A stretch of 64,000 nucleotides of DNA from Pseudoalteromonas citrea (GCF_000238375.3 NZ_AHBZ03000015.1:551535-615534), one strand, 5' to 3'; positions 9,552-18,946 are shown, counted from the stretch's first letter. Numbers and translations are program-made. The notes: generated from the letters alone by a model not told the origin.

Positions 9552-10673
9552 ATGGTATTGAGTATTTTCTATCAGTTTTTTTTGTTAGGCTGCACCAGCT
9601 TCGGAGGGCCAGCCGCACACCTCGGCTTTTTCAAAAAACACTTTGTCGATAGTTTAAACTGGCTCTCAAATGAGCGGTATAGTTCTATGATCAGTTTATC
9701 ACAGATACTTCCGGGGCCTGGCTCTAGCCAAGTAGGCTTTGCTATTGGGGTAGAACGAGCTGGCTTACTTGGTGGTATTGCTGCTTTCATTGGCTTTACA
9801 CTCCCCTCTTTTTTGATCATGCTTATTTTAGCAATGACCGCCGCTCAGCTTGACGGCGCGATCAGTGACGTTATCCATGGCTTAAAATTATTTGCCGTGG
9901 TCGTCGTTGCAGATGCAATTTTAACCATGGCAAAAAGCTTCTGTAAAACAGCCCCTTTAAAGCTGATCACCTTTGCTAGCACCTTATTTATGCTCATCTC
10001 GCCAAGTGTGTTTAGCCAAATATGGTTACTCGTGATCGCCGCTTGTGTAGGTTTGTTATATCGCTTCAGTAGCATACCCGAAGTGTCTGAAAAACAGGAT
10101 ATGCAGTGGCAATGGCCAACGCTAATAGTCTTTGTAGGTTTATTTGTGTTATCAATCCTAAGCCTACCAAGTGATATTTTTGCACAGTTCTACCAAGCTG
10201 GCGCACTGGTTTTTGGTGGCGGCCATGTGGTTCTGCCACTATTACAAAATAGCGTCGAGCATTTGTCTCAGGAAAGCTTTTTAACAGCGTATGCTGCAGC
10301 ACAAGCCGTGCCAGGTCCAATGTTTACAATTGCCACCTATTTGGGGGCTGTGGCTCAACCAGATAACATTTTAGTGGGTGCCATAATCGCAACACTGGCG
10401 GTGTTCTTACCTGGCCTATTACTCATGTATACCTGCCACCATAGCTGGTATGCACTAAGTAATTTACCTAGGTTTGCCAGTGTCACTGCCGCTATTAATG
10501 CCGCGGTTGTTGGATTACTTGCTGCGGCCTTTTATCAGCCTATTTGGTTATCCGCTGTCTCGGATCTCTGGCACATCGCGATTGTCATCATAGGTTTTGC
10601 TTGCATGAAACTATTCAAGCCACCACTTTGGACAATGCTCGTTGCATTTTCGGCTTTAGGGTTCGTCTTGTAA
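9552..10673 (+). CDS. chrA: Chromate transporter, long-chain ChrA type
   Basis: 373 residues with about ten to twelve hydrophobic segments and two homologous halves. The N-terminal half carries FFLLGCTSFGGPAAHLG and LPGPGSSQVG; the C-terminal half carries AGALVFGGGHVVLPLL and AAAQAVPGPMFT. That is the CHR domain duplicated and fused, as in long-chain ChrA of the inner membrane. Characterised members export chromate; some relatives are not proven to. AAGGTG precedes the ATG. The 3' end overlaps the convergent MscS-family gene by 18 bases. Confidence 0.9.
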   Translation: MVLSIFYQFFLLGCTSFGGPAAHLGFFKKHFVDSLNWLSNERYSSMISLSQILPGPGSSQVGFAIGVERAGLLGGIAAFIGFTLPSFLIMLILAMTAAQLDGAISDVIHGLKLFAVVVVADAILTMAKSFCKTAPLKLITFASTLFMLISPSVFSQIWLLVIAACVGLLYRFSSIPEVSEKQDMQWQWPTLIVFVGLFVLSILSLPSDIFAQFYQAGALVFGGGHVVLPLLQNSVEHLSQESFLTAYAAAQAVPGPMFTIATYLGAVAQPDNILVGAIIATLAVFLPGLLLMYTCHHSWYALSNLPRFASVTAAINAAVVGLLAAAFYQPIWLSAVSDLWHIAIVIIGFACMKLFKPPLWTMLVAFSALGFVL

Positions 10674-11858
10674 GGTATTAATTTGCAGTTGCCCCGAAAC
10701 ACTTTGGTACGGGCGCAACTCAAATTCAGGCATAACCGCTAACATATGGTCCATAATATCAGCTTGTAAATGCTCATAAAACACCCACTGTTTATTTGCG
10801 CTAAAGCAATAGAATTCAATCGGTAAACCATGGTGCTGCGGTGCAAGTTCGCGCACCATCAATACGCAATCTTGACTGATATCTTTATGCTTGCGCAAAT
10901 ATGCTTCACCATAACGACGATACAACCCTACATTAGTCAAAGGTTCAGGTAAGTCCCCAAAGCTCGTCAATTCAGGAAATGTACTTTGAAGTTGCGCAAC
11001 TTTTGTTGTTGTTAGTGTCCTTATGCTATGCATATCAAGTAGCAGAGACCGCTTAATTCTTCGCCCTGCAGACTCTTGCATTGCACGCCAGTTCTTAAAC
11101 GAATCAGTAATCAGCATGTAAGTCGGGATCGTCGTCACTGTATTGTCCCAATTACGAACCCGTACTGTATTTAGCCCTAAGTCGATCACCTCTCCATCGG
11201 CTCCAAATGCATCCACTTGGATCCAATCACCGATGGTAACGAGCCTGTTTGCGGCAATTTGTATAGAAGCAACTAATCCTAAAATGGTGTCTTTAAACAC
11301 CAACAATGTCACAGCCGCTATGGCACCAAAGCCTGATAAAATGTAGGTAGGAGACTTATCAAGTAGCAAACTGATGATTAAGATACTGCAGATAATAAAG
11401 GTCATCAATTTAGTGACCTGCACAATACCTTGTATTGGTACGTCTTTCGCGAAGCGTAACTGGCTATAAATACCATGGGCTAAGTTAACTAAACTACTGA
11501 CCAAAAAGCCCGACACGATTATCAAGACGATTTGACCAACTGATTTTAAGCTCATCAATACCCACTCAGGGGCGACCAATACTCTCGGGTAGAACGCAAG
11601 AAAAGCAACACAGCTGAGCATAGCTGCCAAGCGTCCAGTTAACTTATTAAGATGCTCACTGAGCAAGCCAAATCGTGAAGGAGAAAACTTCATCAGCGTA
11701 TTTTGAATCGTTGGAAAAACTAATCTGCGCGTAAATAAATACACCAGTACAACCGCCAAAAAGCCAATACTATTTGCAGAAATACTGCTTAATAATACAT
11801 CTTTAGGCAGCCCGTCAAACCAAGGCTCTAATAAATCTGTTATGTGGGCGATACCCAT
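10656..11858 (-). CDS. MscS-family mechanosensitive channel, YbdG-like
   Basis: 400 residues. Five hydrophobic segments in the first 190 residues lead into the pore-lining helix and beta domain (GAIAAVTLLVFKDTILGLVASIQ, then RLVTIGDWIQVDAFGADGEVIDLGLNTVRVRNWDN), the conserved MscS core. The C-terminal region matches the E. coli YbdG (MscM) type in length and in the NWRAMQESAGRRIKRS stretch. It would release solutes on hypo-osmotic shock. AGGAG lies upstream of the ATG. Its stop lies inside the chrA coding end. Confidence 0.88.
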   Translation of the reverse strand: MGIAHITDLLEPWFDGLPKDVLLSSISANSIGFLAVVLVYLFTRRLVFPTIQNTLMKFSPSRFGLLSEHLNKLTGRLAAMLSCVAFLAFYPRVLVAPEWVLMSLKSVGQIVLIIVSGFLVSSLVNLAHGIYSQLRFAKDVPIQGIVQVTKLMTFIICSILIISLLLDKSPTYILSGFGAIAAVTLLVFKDTILGLVASIQIAANRLVTIGDWIQVDAFGADGEVIDLGLNTVRVRNWDNTVTTIPTYMLITDSFKNWRAMQESAGRRIKRSLLLDMHSIRTLTTTKVAQLQSTFPELTSFGDLPEPLTNVGLYRRYGEAYLRKHKDISQDCVLMVRELAPQHHGLPIEFYCFSANKQWVFYEHLQADIMDHMLAVMPEFELRPYQSVSGQLQINTLQDEP

Positions 11859-11968
11859 ACTTGCCTACTCCTTACTAACGACTCTGTGCTGCTAGCCACT
11901 TCCATGTTAAAAGTCAAAACCACTATAACTCCTGATGCATGCTGTGAGTTATTTATAGTGCTCGTTTA

Positions 11969-12844
11969 CTACTTGAGCTTTTGTAACTCAGTTAGTTGAC
12001 CATCTTTTTCGTTCCATAAACGGTTCAATTCAGACTGAAAACGAACTCTAAACTCGTTATCATTACTGTAATCACCAATCAGCTCCTCACTCACTGGCAT
12101 CACCTCAATATGAACATCCACTTGATTAACTTTGCCACTGACAAAATCAACAAAGCTTGGGATCCCTTGAGGGTAGTGAATGGTCACATTAACAACTTTG
12201 TTAATTTGCTCTCCCATCGCCTGCATCACAAAAGCAATGCCGCCTGCTTTAGGTTTTAACAAATTTTCAAATGGACTTTTTTGCCTTTGGTGCTTCTCAG
12301 GGGTAAAGCGAGTACCTTCAACAAAGTTAACAATACTGACAGGCATGGTTTTAAACTTTTCGCAGGCTTTGCGTGTTGTTTCTATGTCTTTGCCTTTAAG
12401 TTTAGGGTTCTTACGTAATTGACTTTTGCTAGTTCGAGTCATAAATGGAAAATCTAACGCCCACCAAGCCAACCCTAAAATTGGTACGTACAGCAATTCT
12501 TTCTTTAAAAAAAAGTTTAAAAATGGAATTTTTCTATGCAATACCCGCTGCATAATCACAATATCTACCCAGCTTTGATGATTTGCGACGACCAAATACC
12601 AATCTTTTTGCTTAATATTTTCTAGCCCAGTTACATTCAGCTGATATGGCGCTATTAAATTTTGATTTAAGTTGTTACCTGCGACCCACAAACTGGCGCA
12701 CTCTTTTGCCACTATACTACATAACTTTTGCCACGCCGGAATAGGGAGCAACTTTAATAGCCCAAAAATAAAAATGGGAATAAACCACACGAGAGTATTC
12801 AGTACATATAAGAGTAAACTGAAAATGCGACGTAACCACGACAT
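11969..12844 (-). CDS. 1-acyl-glycerol-3-phosphate acyltransferase family protein, YihG-like
   Basis: 291 residues with an N-terminal membrane segment. The PlsC signature is intact: NHQSWVD (catalytic HX4D) near residue 88 and NFVEGTRFTPEKH (glycerol-phosphate-binding block). This length and the long C-terminal tail fit the YihG/YbdN-like inner-membrane group, which acylates lysophospholipids. AAGGAA precedes the ATG. A weak inverted repeat (cactata / tatagtg, 11921-11960) lies just beyond its stop. Confidence 0.85.
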   Translation of the reverse strand: MSWLRRIFSLLLYVLNTLVWFIPIFIFGLLKLLPIPAWQKLCSIVAKECASLWVAGNNLNQNLIAPYQLNVTGLENIKQKDWYLVVANHQSWVDIVIMQRVLHRKIPFLNFFLKKELLYVPILGLAWWALDFPFMTRTSKSQLRKNPKLKGKDIETTRKACEKFKTMPVSIVNFVEGTRFTPEKHQRQKSPFENLLKPKAGGIAFVMQAMGEQINKVVNVTIHYPQGIPSFVDFVSGKVNQVDVHIEVMPVSEELIGDYSNDNEFRVRFQSELNRLWNEKDGQLTELQKLK

Positions 12845-12876
12845 TCAATGTTTCCTTTACAACAGCCTAATTCAAA

Positions 12877-12906
12877 AGGCGCACACCTTGCTAGACATGT
12901 GCGCCT
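12877..12906 (-). terminator. Terminator downstream of speA
   Basis: Nine-base perfect stem aggcgcaca / tgtgcgcct with a 12-base loop. On the minus strand it is followed by TTTT, 63 bases after the speA stop codon. Confidence 0.65.
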
Positions 12907-12968
12907 AATTTATGACAAAGGATAATACCTTGTTTTTGGATTACGAAAAACCACCGAGCATAAAAAGC

Positions 12969-14849
12969 TTAGTCCTCAAAGTAGGTATATCCGGCAAGTC
13001 CAGCATTCAACTCTGCTAAGTATTGTGCTTTGATTTGTTTGGTTATATCTAATTTACTTACTTGCTCAGAGAAGTTGTCAGAGAGTTTTTCGTGATCATA
13101 ATGCACGACTTTTAACACATCTGCGACACTGTCGCCTTTTATTGCATTCGTTAACATGTAGCCTTGCTCTGTCATTTCTACATGTACCGAATCAGTATCA
13201 CCAAAGAGGTTATGTAAGTCCCCTAAAATCTCTTGGTATGCCCCGACCATGAACATAGCTAGGTGATATTGATCACCAAATTGATAAGGGGGGATTGGTA
13301 AACTAGATTCTATGCCTGACCCTTCAACATACTCTCTAATTTGGCCATCGGAGTCACAGGTAATATCTTGGATAATAGCGCGCTGTGTAAGCGGCTGTTC
13401 TAAGGCTTCGATGGGCATGACTGGAAACAGCTGCTGGATCCCCCATACATCTGGTAACGACTGAAACAAAGAGAAATTCACAAACAACTTATCAGCAAGC
13501 TTTTCATTTAAATCATCTAGTACTTCTCGATGTGAACGCGCATTCTCGTTTAATGTTTCTCGCACTTGGTGCAAAATAGTAAAGTACAACAACTCAATTT
13601 GTGCCCACTGAGTCATGCTGACTAAGCCGTGTACATATTGCCCATGAGCCTCACTAAATAAATGCATGGCATCATGATAGGCCTCAAGTGCTAAGCGTGG
13701 TGTAATACGGTGTAGCACCTGCCATAACTGATGTAAAATAACATGATCTGTTTTATTTGGCGCAGTACCACACGTCTGTTTAGGAGCTTGCTCAATATCA
13801 ATAACGTCGGTCACTAACACTGCATGATGTGCTGTTAATGCTCGACCTGACTCTGTGATAATGGCTGGGTGTGTCAAATCATGCTGCTCGCAAACCTCTG
13901 CAAAAGCACTCACCACATTACGAGCATACTCTTCAACGGTGTAGTTCATTGAACAGGCACTACGAGAACCTGACCCTTCATAATCAACACCTAAACCTCC
14001 CCCCACATCAACCGTTTTTAAAGGCACACCTAAACGCGTTAATTCTGCAAAATGACGGGCACACTCTATTAAAGCGCGTTGAATATCTCGGATGTTGGCT
14101 ATTTGTGAGCCGATATGAAAGTGCACTAAATTCATCAAGTGCAATTTATCATGCTGCTTCAACGTCTCTACCGCTTCTAAAACCTGGCCAGCCGTTAAGC
14201 CAAACTTACCTTTCTCGCCACCGGTATTTTGCCACTTGCCTTTACCAACTGAATTTAAGCGAATACGAATACCAATAGACGGCTCAATACCCAGATCATC
14301 GATTTCTTTAATTAATGAGGTCAGTTCTGATAGCTTTTCAACCACGATATTTACTTTATGGCCCATGGCCTGTGCAATACAGGCCAACCGCAGAAATTCA
14401 CTGTCTTTATATCCATTACATACAATGGTAATAGGGCTCGTCGCGATACCTAAAATCGCCATCAATTCAGGTTTAGAGCCGGCCTCTAATCCAACTAAAC
14501 CACTCGGGTGTGCCAATAATTTACTCACAACAGAGCGTTGTTGATTTACTTTAATCGGGTAAACACAGGTGTATTCACCTTGATAAGCCTTTTGTTCACA
14601 CGCCAATGAAAAAGCATCTGTCATGGTATCAACCCGATGCTGCAAAATATCGGTGAATCGCACCAATACAGGTAACGTTAGTCCTTGCGCTTTAAACTGC
14701 TCAACTAAGTCAGGGAATGAAATTGCTGGCGCTGCTTTTTTACCATCGGGAAATGCAACCAATTCACCTTGTTCATTGATATCAAAATAACCATCACTCC
14801 AATGTGCAACATTGTAGATATCTCGTGCTGTGTCTAAGCCCCACTTCAT
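12969..14849 (-). CDS. speA: Biosynthetic arginine decarboxylase
   Basis: 626 residues, matching the ~630-660 of SpeA. A PLP enzyme of the alanine-racemase/ornithine-decarboxylase-like fold that converts arginine to agmatine, first step of the agmatine route to putrescine. Visible are the PLP lysine block (YTCVYPIKVNQQRSVV), GLEAGSKPELMA, HFHIGSQIANI, the VDVGGGLGVDYEGS glycine loop and ITESGRALTAHHA. A wobble-tolerant palindrome lies 21 bases before the ATG. It diverges from speE. Confidence 0.96.
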   Translation of the reverse strand: MKWGLDTARDIYNVAHWSDGYFDINEQGELVAFPDGKKAAPAISFPDLVEQFKAQGLTLPVLVRFTDILQHRVDTMTDAFSLACEQKAYQGEYTCVYPIKVNQQRSVVSKLLAHPSGLVGLEAGSKPELMAILGIATSPITIVCNGYKDSEFLRLACIAQAMGHKVNIVVEKLSELTSLIKEIDDLGIEPSIGIRIRLNSVGKGKWQNTGGEKGKFGLTAGQVLEAVETLKQHDKLHLMNLVHFHIGSQIANIRDIQRALIECARHFAELTRLGVPLKTVDVGGGLGVDYEGSGSRSACSMNYTVEEYARNVVSAFAEVCEQHDLTHPAIITESGRALTAHHAVLVTDVIDIEQAPKQTCGTAPNKTDHVILHQLWQVLHRITPRLALEAYHDAMHLFSEAHGQYVHGLVSMTQWAQIELLYFTILHQVRETLNENARSHREVLDDLNEKLADKLFVNFSLFQSLPDVWGIQQLFPVMPIEALEQPLTQRAIIQDITCDSDGQIREYVEGSGIESSLPIPPYQFGDQYHLAMFMVGAYQEILGDLHNLFGDTDSVHVEMTEQGYMLTNAIKGDSVADVLKVVHYDHEKLSDNFSEQVSKLDITKQIKAQYLAELNAGLAGYTYFED

Positions 14850-14869
14850 GGCAACCCCAAATGACTTTT

Positions 14870-14901
14870 ATCTAAATGCGTATTTTAATACGCGTTTAGA
14901 T
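14870..14901 (-). promoter_or_regulatory. Palindrome in the speA leader
   Basis: Arms atctaaatgcgta and tacgcgtttagat pair over 13 positions with one mismatch that is a possible wobble, around the six-base loop ttttaa. It ends about 21 bases before the speA ATG, next to the weak GGGG ribosome binding site. It could be an operator or an RNA element. Confidence 0.5.
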
Positions 14902-15127
14902 TATTAGCGACCACAATTCATCGGCTTTACTGCAAATTTTAGCTTCGGATCACTTATAACCTTCTCACCCAAAACCTAAGTAAAAGGTATTAACACATAA
15001 AGATTGCTAGTGAAGCGCACGCTCATACTAAAATACAGTTCTGATCACTGCGATGAAATTTAATTATAGGTTGTATATTTACTAACATGCCCATCGCCAC
15101 TATTTTTAAAGATACGCGAAAATAGAT

Positions 15128-15145
15128 TGAGCAATTTCTTGCTCA
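15128..15145 (+). promoter_or_regulatory. Short hairpin in the speE leader
   Basis: Perfect stem tgagcaa / ttgctca around tttc, 43 bases before the speE ATG. speE itself has no good Shine-Dalgarno sequence. Confidence 0.35.
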
Positions 15146-15188
15146 CTGGCAAAATTACCCGAAATAGAATAGTAAGTGTGAAATAAAT

Positions 15189-16049
15189 ATGGCAAACCTA
15201 GAAGCTAACCGCTGGTTCACCGAGGTAAGTGACCGTGATGGCAGCGCTTTTTCTCTGCGCATCAATAAAAAACTCGATGAAATCCAATCACCATTTCAAA
15301 AAGTCGAAATGTATGAAACAACCGATTTTGGTAATTTAATGATAATTGACGGTTGTACTATGGTGAGTAGCCGCGAAAACTTCTTTTATCATGAAATGAT
15401 GAGCCATCCCGCTTTGTTTTCTCACCCAGCACCAAAAAATGTGGTGATCATTGGTGGTGGTGACTGTGGCACATTGCGTGAGGTATTAAAGCACCCTGAC
15501 GTAGAATCAGTGACCCAAATAGACATCGACGAAGTGGTCACCAATATGTCCCTTAAATACTTCCCTGAGCTATGTGAGTCAAATAATGACCCACGCGCTA
15601 CCGTGATGTTTGACGATGGCATTAAATTTATGCGCGAAGCAGCAGCTGACTCAATCGATGTAATCATTGTTGATGGCACCGACCCTGTAGGTCCGGGTGA
15701 AGGGTTATTTAATCATGCCTTTTATACTAGCTGCCTAAGCGCATTACGTCCCGGTGGGATCATGATCCAACAAAGTGAATCACCGCTTATGCATATGCCT
15801 TTGCTCATTGAAATGCGCGATGCTATGCGTGATGTTGGGTTTAACGACTTACAAACCTTACCGTTCCCTCAACCGATTTACCCTAGTGGTTTATGGTCAT
15901 CTACCATGGCACGAAAAGGCGAAGCTTTCTCTGGGTTTAGAGAGCAAGATGCTGACAATGCCAAGTTTCATACTGACTATTACAACGTCGGCATTCACAA
16001 AGGCGCACTAGCTACACCAAACTTTATGAAGCGTGCATTTGAAAAATAA
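15189..16049 (+). CDS. speE: Polyamine aminopropyltransferase (spermidine synthase)
   Basis: 286 residues, the usual bacterial SpeE length. It transfers the aminopropyl group of decarboxylated SAM to putrescine. The SAM-binding core VVIIGGGDCGTLREVLKH is typical (GGGDG variant with Cys), followed by VTQIDIDEVV, the catalytic-loop VDGTDPVGPGEGLF and YPSGLWSS. Only a weak ribosome binding site is visible before the ATG. It diverges from speA; no speD (SAM decarboxylase) gene is in the window. Confidence 0.95.
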   Translation: MANLEANRWFTEVSDRDGSAFSLRINKKLDEIQSPFQKVEMYETTDFGNLMIIDGCTMVSSRENFFYHEMMSHPALFSHPAPKNVVIIGGGDCGTLREVLKHPDVESVTQIDIDEVVTNMSLKYFPELCESNNDPRATVMFDDGIKFMREAAADSIDVIIVDGTDPVGPGEGLFNHAFYTSCLSALRPGGIMIQQSESPLMHMPLLIEMRDAMRDVGFNDLQTLPFPQPIYPSGLWSSTMARKGEAFSGFREQDADNAKFHTDYYNVGIHKGALATPNFMKRAFEK

Positions 16050-16065
16050 ATAGAATTATATGAAT

Positions 16066-16097
16066 AAAAAAACCCAAGCCTTGGCTTGGGTTTTTTT
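16066..16097. terminator. Bidirectional terminator between speE and hemE
   Basis: Stem cccaagcc / ggcttggg flanked by a seven-base A run and a seven-base T run. It can end transcripts from both convergent genes. Confidence 0.92.
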
Positions 16098-16116
16098 ATT
16101 CACTCAGTACCTAACG

Positions 16117-17181
16117 TTACTTGTGGTATCGCGCACTGAACTCATGTACTGCATTAATAAATACGCCTGCATTTTCTGGGTCAACTTCAGGGGTAATTCC
16201 ATGGCCTAAGTTAAATACATGACCATTACCTTCGCCAAACCCAGCGAGGATATGCTGTACTTCTTCACGTATACGCTCTGGCGTACCGTGTAACATTGAC
16301 GGGTCCATATTACCTTGTAATGCAACTTTATCACCTACACGACGTTTCGCATCACCAATATCAATAGTCCAATCCAGTCCAACAGCATCACAGCCTGTTG
16401 CTGCAATTGCTTCTATCCACTGACCCCCATTTTTAGTGAATAATGTTACTGGCACTTTGCGACCATCATTTTCACGGATAAGACCATCAACAATTTTATG
16501 CATATATTGCAAAGAAAACTCTTTGTAATCACGCGGGCTTAACACTCCCCCCCATGAATCAAATATCATCAATGATTGTGCACCAGCTTTAACTTGCGCA
16601 TTTAAATAATCAATGACTGAGTCCGCTAACTTATCTAATAGTAAGTGCAGTGTTTTTGGCTCAGCAAAAGCCATTTTCTTGATTTTCCCAAAGGTCTTGC
16701 TGCTACCACCTTCAATCATATAAGTGGCTAATGTCCAAGGTGAACCAGAGAATCCGATTAAAGGCACTTCCCCTTTTAATTCGCGGCGGATAGTGCTCAC
16801 TGCATTCATGACGTATCCCAACTCATCGGTTGGATCTAGCTTAGGAATTTTCTTCACATCAGCAAGAGAACTGATGGGGCGCTCGAATTTAGGGCCCTCG
16901 CCTGTTTCGAAGTATAAACCTAAGCCCATTGCATCTGGAATCGTCAAAATATCGCTAAATAAAATAGCCGCATCAAGTGGATAACGGCGTAACGGCTGTA
17001 ATGTTACTTCACATGCCAATTCAGCATTTTTACACAAGCTCATGAAGTCACCAGCTTGAGCGCGAGTAGCACGATATTCTGGTAAATATCGGCCTGCTTG
17101 ACGCATCATCCATACTGGAGTGACATCAACAGGTTGTTTCATCAACGCACGTAAATAACGATCATTTTTCAATTCGCTCAT
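16117..17181 (-). CDS. hemE: Uroporphyrinogen decarboxylase
   Basis: 354 residues, matching HemE. It decarboxylates uroporphyrinogen III to coproporphyrinogen III in cytoplasmic haem synthesis. The N-terminal [16 protein letters not shown] signature, [14 protein letters not shown] with the catalytic Asp, [17 protein letters not shown] and the C-terminal [13 protein letters not shown] are all intact. GAGAG lies upstream of the ATG. An FNR-like box (17377-17390) sits about 200 bases upstream in the shared region with rsd. Confidence 0.97.
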   Translation of the reverse strand: MSELKNDRYLRALMKQPVDVTPVWMMRQAGRYLPEYRATRAQAGDFMSLCKNAELACEVTLQPLRRYPLDAAILFSDILTIPDAMGLGLYFETGEGPKFERPISSLADVKKIPKLDPTDELGYVMNAVSTIRRELKGEVPLIGFSGSPWTLATYMIEGGSSKTFGKIKKMAFAEPKTLHLLLDKLADSVIDYLNAQVKAGAQSLMIFDSWGGVLSPRDYKEFSLQYMHKIVDGLIRENDGRKVPVTLFTKNGGQWIEAIAATGCDAVGLDWTIDIGDAKRRVGDKVALQGNMDPSMLHGTPERIREEVQHILAGFGEGNGHVFNLGHGITPEVDPENAGVFINAVHEFSARYHK

Positions 17182-17638
17182 AGCGACTCTCTCAATTCCA
17201 ATGCTTTAAAAATTGTGCAGATTGTATCACTATCCACGCGAACGCTCTATTAAAAGCCAACATCAAAATAACGGAATATGATCTAGATTAAATCCCATTT
17301 ACCCATAAGACCTAATCAAAGCTGATCTCAAACAACCCGCACACTTAAAACACAAAAAAGCAACATAATATCAACTTTGATAGGAATCAGCTTACTTACC
17401 AAAATCACAACAAATACTTTTTATAATAAAAATAGCAATTATTATCAACGAGCTAATTAGAATATTTACTATACATTCAAATACTTTTTATTGCCGTTAA
17501 ATATTAATTTACCTAAAACAACAACGACATACAAAACAACAACTTACATTATTAATTGATAAATAAAAGAAAAATAGGTTGACCTTTGAGGCAGATTTCA
17601 TTTTCATAGAGGAAAACAATCCGCAAAAGGAGTCAACT
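17182..17638. other. 457-base AT-rich intergenic region between hemE and rsd
   Basis: Strongly AT-rich divergent promoter region. It holds an FNR-like box at 17377-17390 and a possible rsd promoter: TTGACC at 17579-17584, 17-base spacer, TTTCAT at 17602-17607. That TTG is also an in-frame codon 60 bases before the rsd ATG, which I read as the -35 element rather than a start. No small ORF or RNA gene was recognised. Confidence 0.5.
17377..17390. promoter_or_regulatory. FNR-like box, hemE-rsd intergenic region
   Basis: ttgataggaatcag matches the FNR/Anr consensus TTGAT-N4-ATCAA at nine of ten positions. A single site of this quality is expected by chance a couple of times in 64 kb, so it is only suggestive. 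Confidence 0.3.
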
Positions 17639-18109
17639 ATGCTTTCTAGATTAGAACAAGCCCAACAAAAGTGGGGAGGTAGCCATAGTGTTATTGATGC
17701 ATGGTTGGCTGAACGTCAGGAATTATTATTGCTATATTGTAAAATTGCTGGCTTTTCACCTTATGAAAAAAGTGAACAAGCACTGCCAGATCAGATGCAA
17801 ATTCAATCTTTTTGCCAAATATTAATGGACTACCTATCAGCAGGCCATTTTGAAATTTATGACAACATTGTTGAAGCTTGTAAAGAAAAAGGGCCTGAGA
17901 GCGCACAGCTTGCGCAAGCTCTGTACCCTAAAATAGCCTCTACAACTGACATTGCCTTAGACTTTAATGATAAATATGCAGAGGCAAGTCAGGACAACGA
18001 CCTTATTGATTTCGATAGTGACTTATCTAAATTGGGTGAAACACTAGAGCTTCGCTTTGAGCTCGAAGATGAGCTGATTGACAACCTCTATGCAAATTAT
18101 AGTCGTTAA
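17639..18109 (+). CDS. rsd: Regulator of sigma D (anti-sigma-70 factor)
   Basis: 156 residues from the ATG at 17639, chosen because AAAGGAG lies just upstream and the protein then opens MLSRLEQAQQKWGGSH as Rsd/AlgQ proteins do; the open frame runs 20 residues further upstream. All-helical protein of the Rsd/AlgQ family that binds the housekeeping sigma factor, favouring alternative sigma factors in stationary phase. Conserved WLAERQELLLLYCKIAGF and LPDQMQIQSFCQILMDYLSAGHFEIY blocks are visible. Confidence 0.92.
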   Translation: MLSRLEQAQQKWGGSHSVIDAWLAERQELLLLYCKIAGFSPYEKSEQALPDQMQIQSFCQILMDYLSAGHFEIYDNIVEACKEKGPESAQLAQALYPKIASTTDIALDFNDKYAEASQDNDLIDFDSDLSKLGETLELRFELEDELIDNLYANYSR

Positions 18110-18146
18110 CCCATTCTTCTTTGCGGGATGTTAAAATACATCCAAT

Positions 18147-18172
18147 AAAAAAGGGCCTATAGGCCCTTTTTT
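18147..18172. terminator. Bidirectional terminator between rsd and fkpA
   Basis: Stem gggcc / ggccc around tata, flanked by six As and six Ts, between convergent genes. Confidence 0.9.
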
Positions 18173-18193
18173 ATTGTGAATAATTGCCAGCAA

Positions 18194-18946
18194 TTATTCA
18201 GCAGCAGCTTCCACTTTTTCGTCTTGGATTTCAAGTAACTCTACTTCGAAAACCAATGTTGAATTAGCTGGGATCTTACCAAGATCACGCTCACCATAAC
18301 CTAAGCTTGAAGGAATGGTAAATTTGAATTTAGACCCTACTGGCATTAGCTGTAAACCTTCAGTCCAACCGGCAATAACGCGGTTTAATGGGAAAGTCGT
18401 TGGCTCGTTACGAGAATAAGAGCTATCAAACTCAGTACCATCAATCAAAGTACCTTTATAATGTACTTTAACCACGTCAGTCACTAATGGCTTTTTACCA
18501 TCTGCAGTGCTTAGCACTTCATATTGTAGGCCAGACTCAGTAACCGTAACACCTTCTTTTTGGGCGTTGTCAGCTAAGAATTTTTCACCTTCAGCTTTGT
18601 TCTTTTCAGCATCTGCTTTTGTTTTCTCAGCTTGTAGCTCACGTACTGATGTATCAAGTGCAGTTAACACTTCACGAATTTTTTCTTCGTCAAGCTTCGC
18701 TTCGCCCGCTAACGCATCTTGGAAGCCACGCATTAATAACGCTTGATCAAGTTCTACACCAAAGCCTTTTTTGTCAGCTAAATCTTTTTGTAGGAAATTA
18801 CCTACTGAAGCGCCAATACCATAAGCTTGTTGTTGTAGTTCTGTTTCAAGCTTCACTTCTACTGGCTTCTCTTCAGCTTTTTGATTACATGCAGTCAATG
18901 CTAAAATTGACGCAGCAACTAAAGACAATTTAATCGTCTGTTTCAT
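18194..18946 (-). CDS. fkpA: FKBP-type peptidyl-prolyl isomerase, FkpA-like lipoprotein
   Basis: 250 residues. The signal peptide ends in LTAC with Cys20, so this homologue looks lipid-anchored (E. coli FkpA is soluble periplasmic). Residues about 35-135 are the helical dimerisation domain of the FkpA/Mip type (YGIGASVGNFL, charged helix rich in Lys/Glu/Ala). Residues 140-245 are the FKBP domain with VKVHYKGTLIDGTEFDSSY, VIAGWTEGLQLMPVGSKF and IPSSLGYGE. It folds outer-membrane and periplasmic proteins. It starts the block that matches the E. coli fkpA-slyX-yheU region. Confidence 0.92.
   Translation of the reverse strand: MKQTIKLSLVAASILALTACNQKAEEKPVEVKLETELQQQAYGIGASVGNFLQKDLADKKGFGVELDQALLMRGFQDALAGEAKLDEEKIREVLTALDTSVRELQAEKTKADAEKNKAEGEKFLADNAQKEGVTVTESGLQYEVLSTADGKKPLVTDVVKVHYKGTLIDGTEFDSSYSRNEPTTFPLNRVIAGWTEGLQLMPVGSKFKFTIPSSLGYGERDLGKIPANSTLVFEVELLEIQDEKVEAAAE

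Larger units (their letters stand above)
14850..15188. other. 339-base divergent speA-speE intergenic region
   Basis: Holds the leaders and presumably promoters of two divergent polyamine genes. Two inverted repeats stand out: 14870-14901 close to speA and 15128-15145 close to speE. I found no convincing ArgR box, no ORF and no RNA gene. Confidence 0.6.

Noticed and set aside
13871-14544. Plus-strand frames of 135 and 102 residues
   Set aside because: Antisense to well-conserved speA; no start signals or family likeness.
17579-17638. A 20-residue N-terminal extension of Rsd from a TTG
   Set aside because: Family length, AAAGGAG before the ATG at 17639 and a -35-like TTGACC at the TTG favour the shorter protein.
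18507-18933. Plus-strand frames of 79 and 104 residues
   Set aside because: Antisense to fkpA with repetitive composition reflecting its charged helix.
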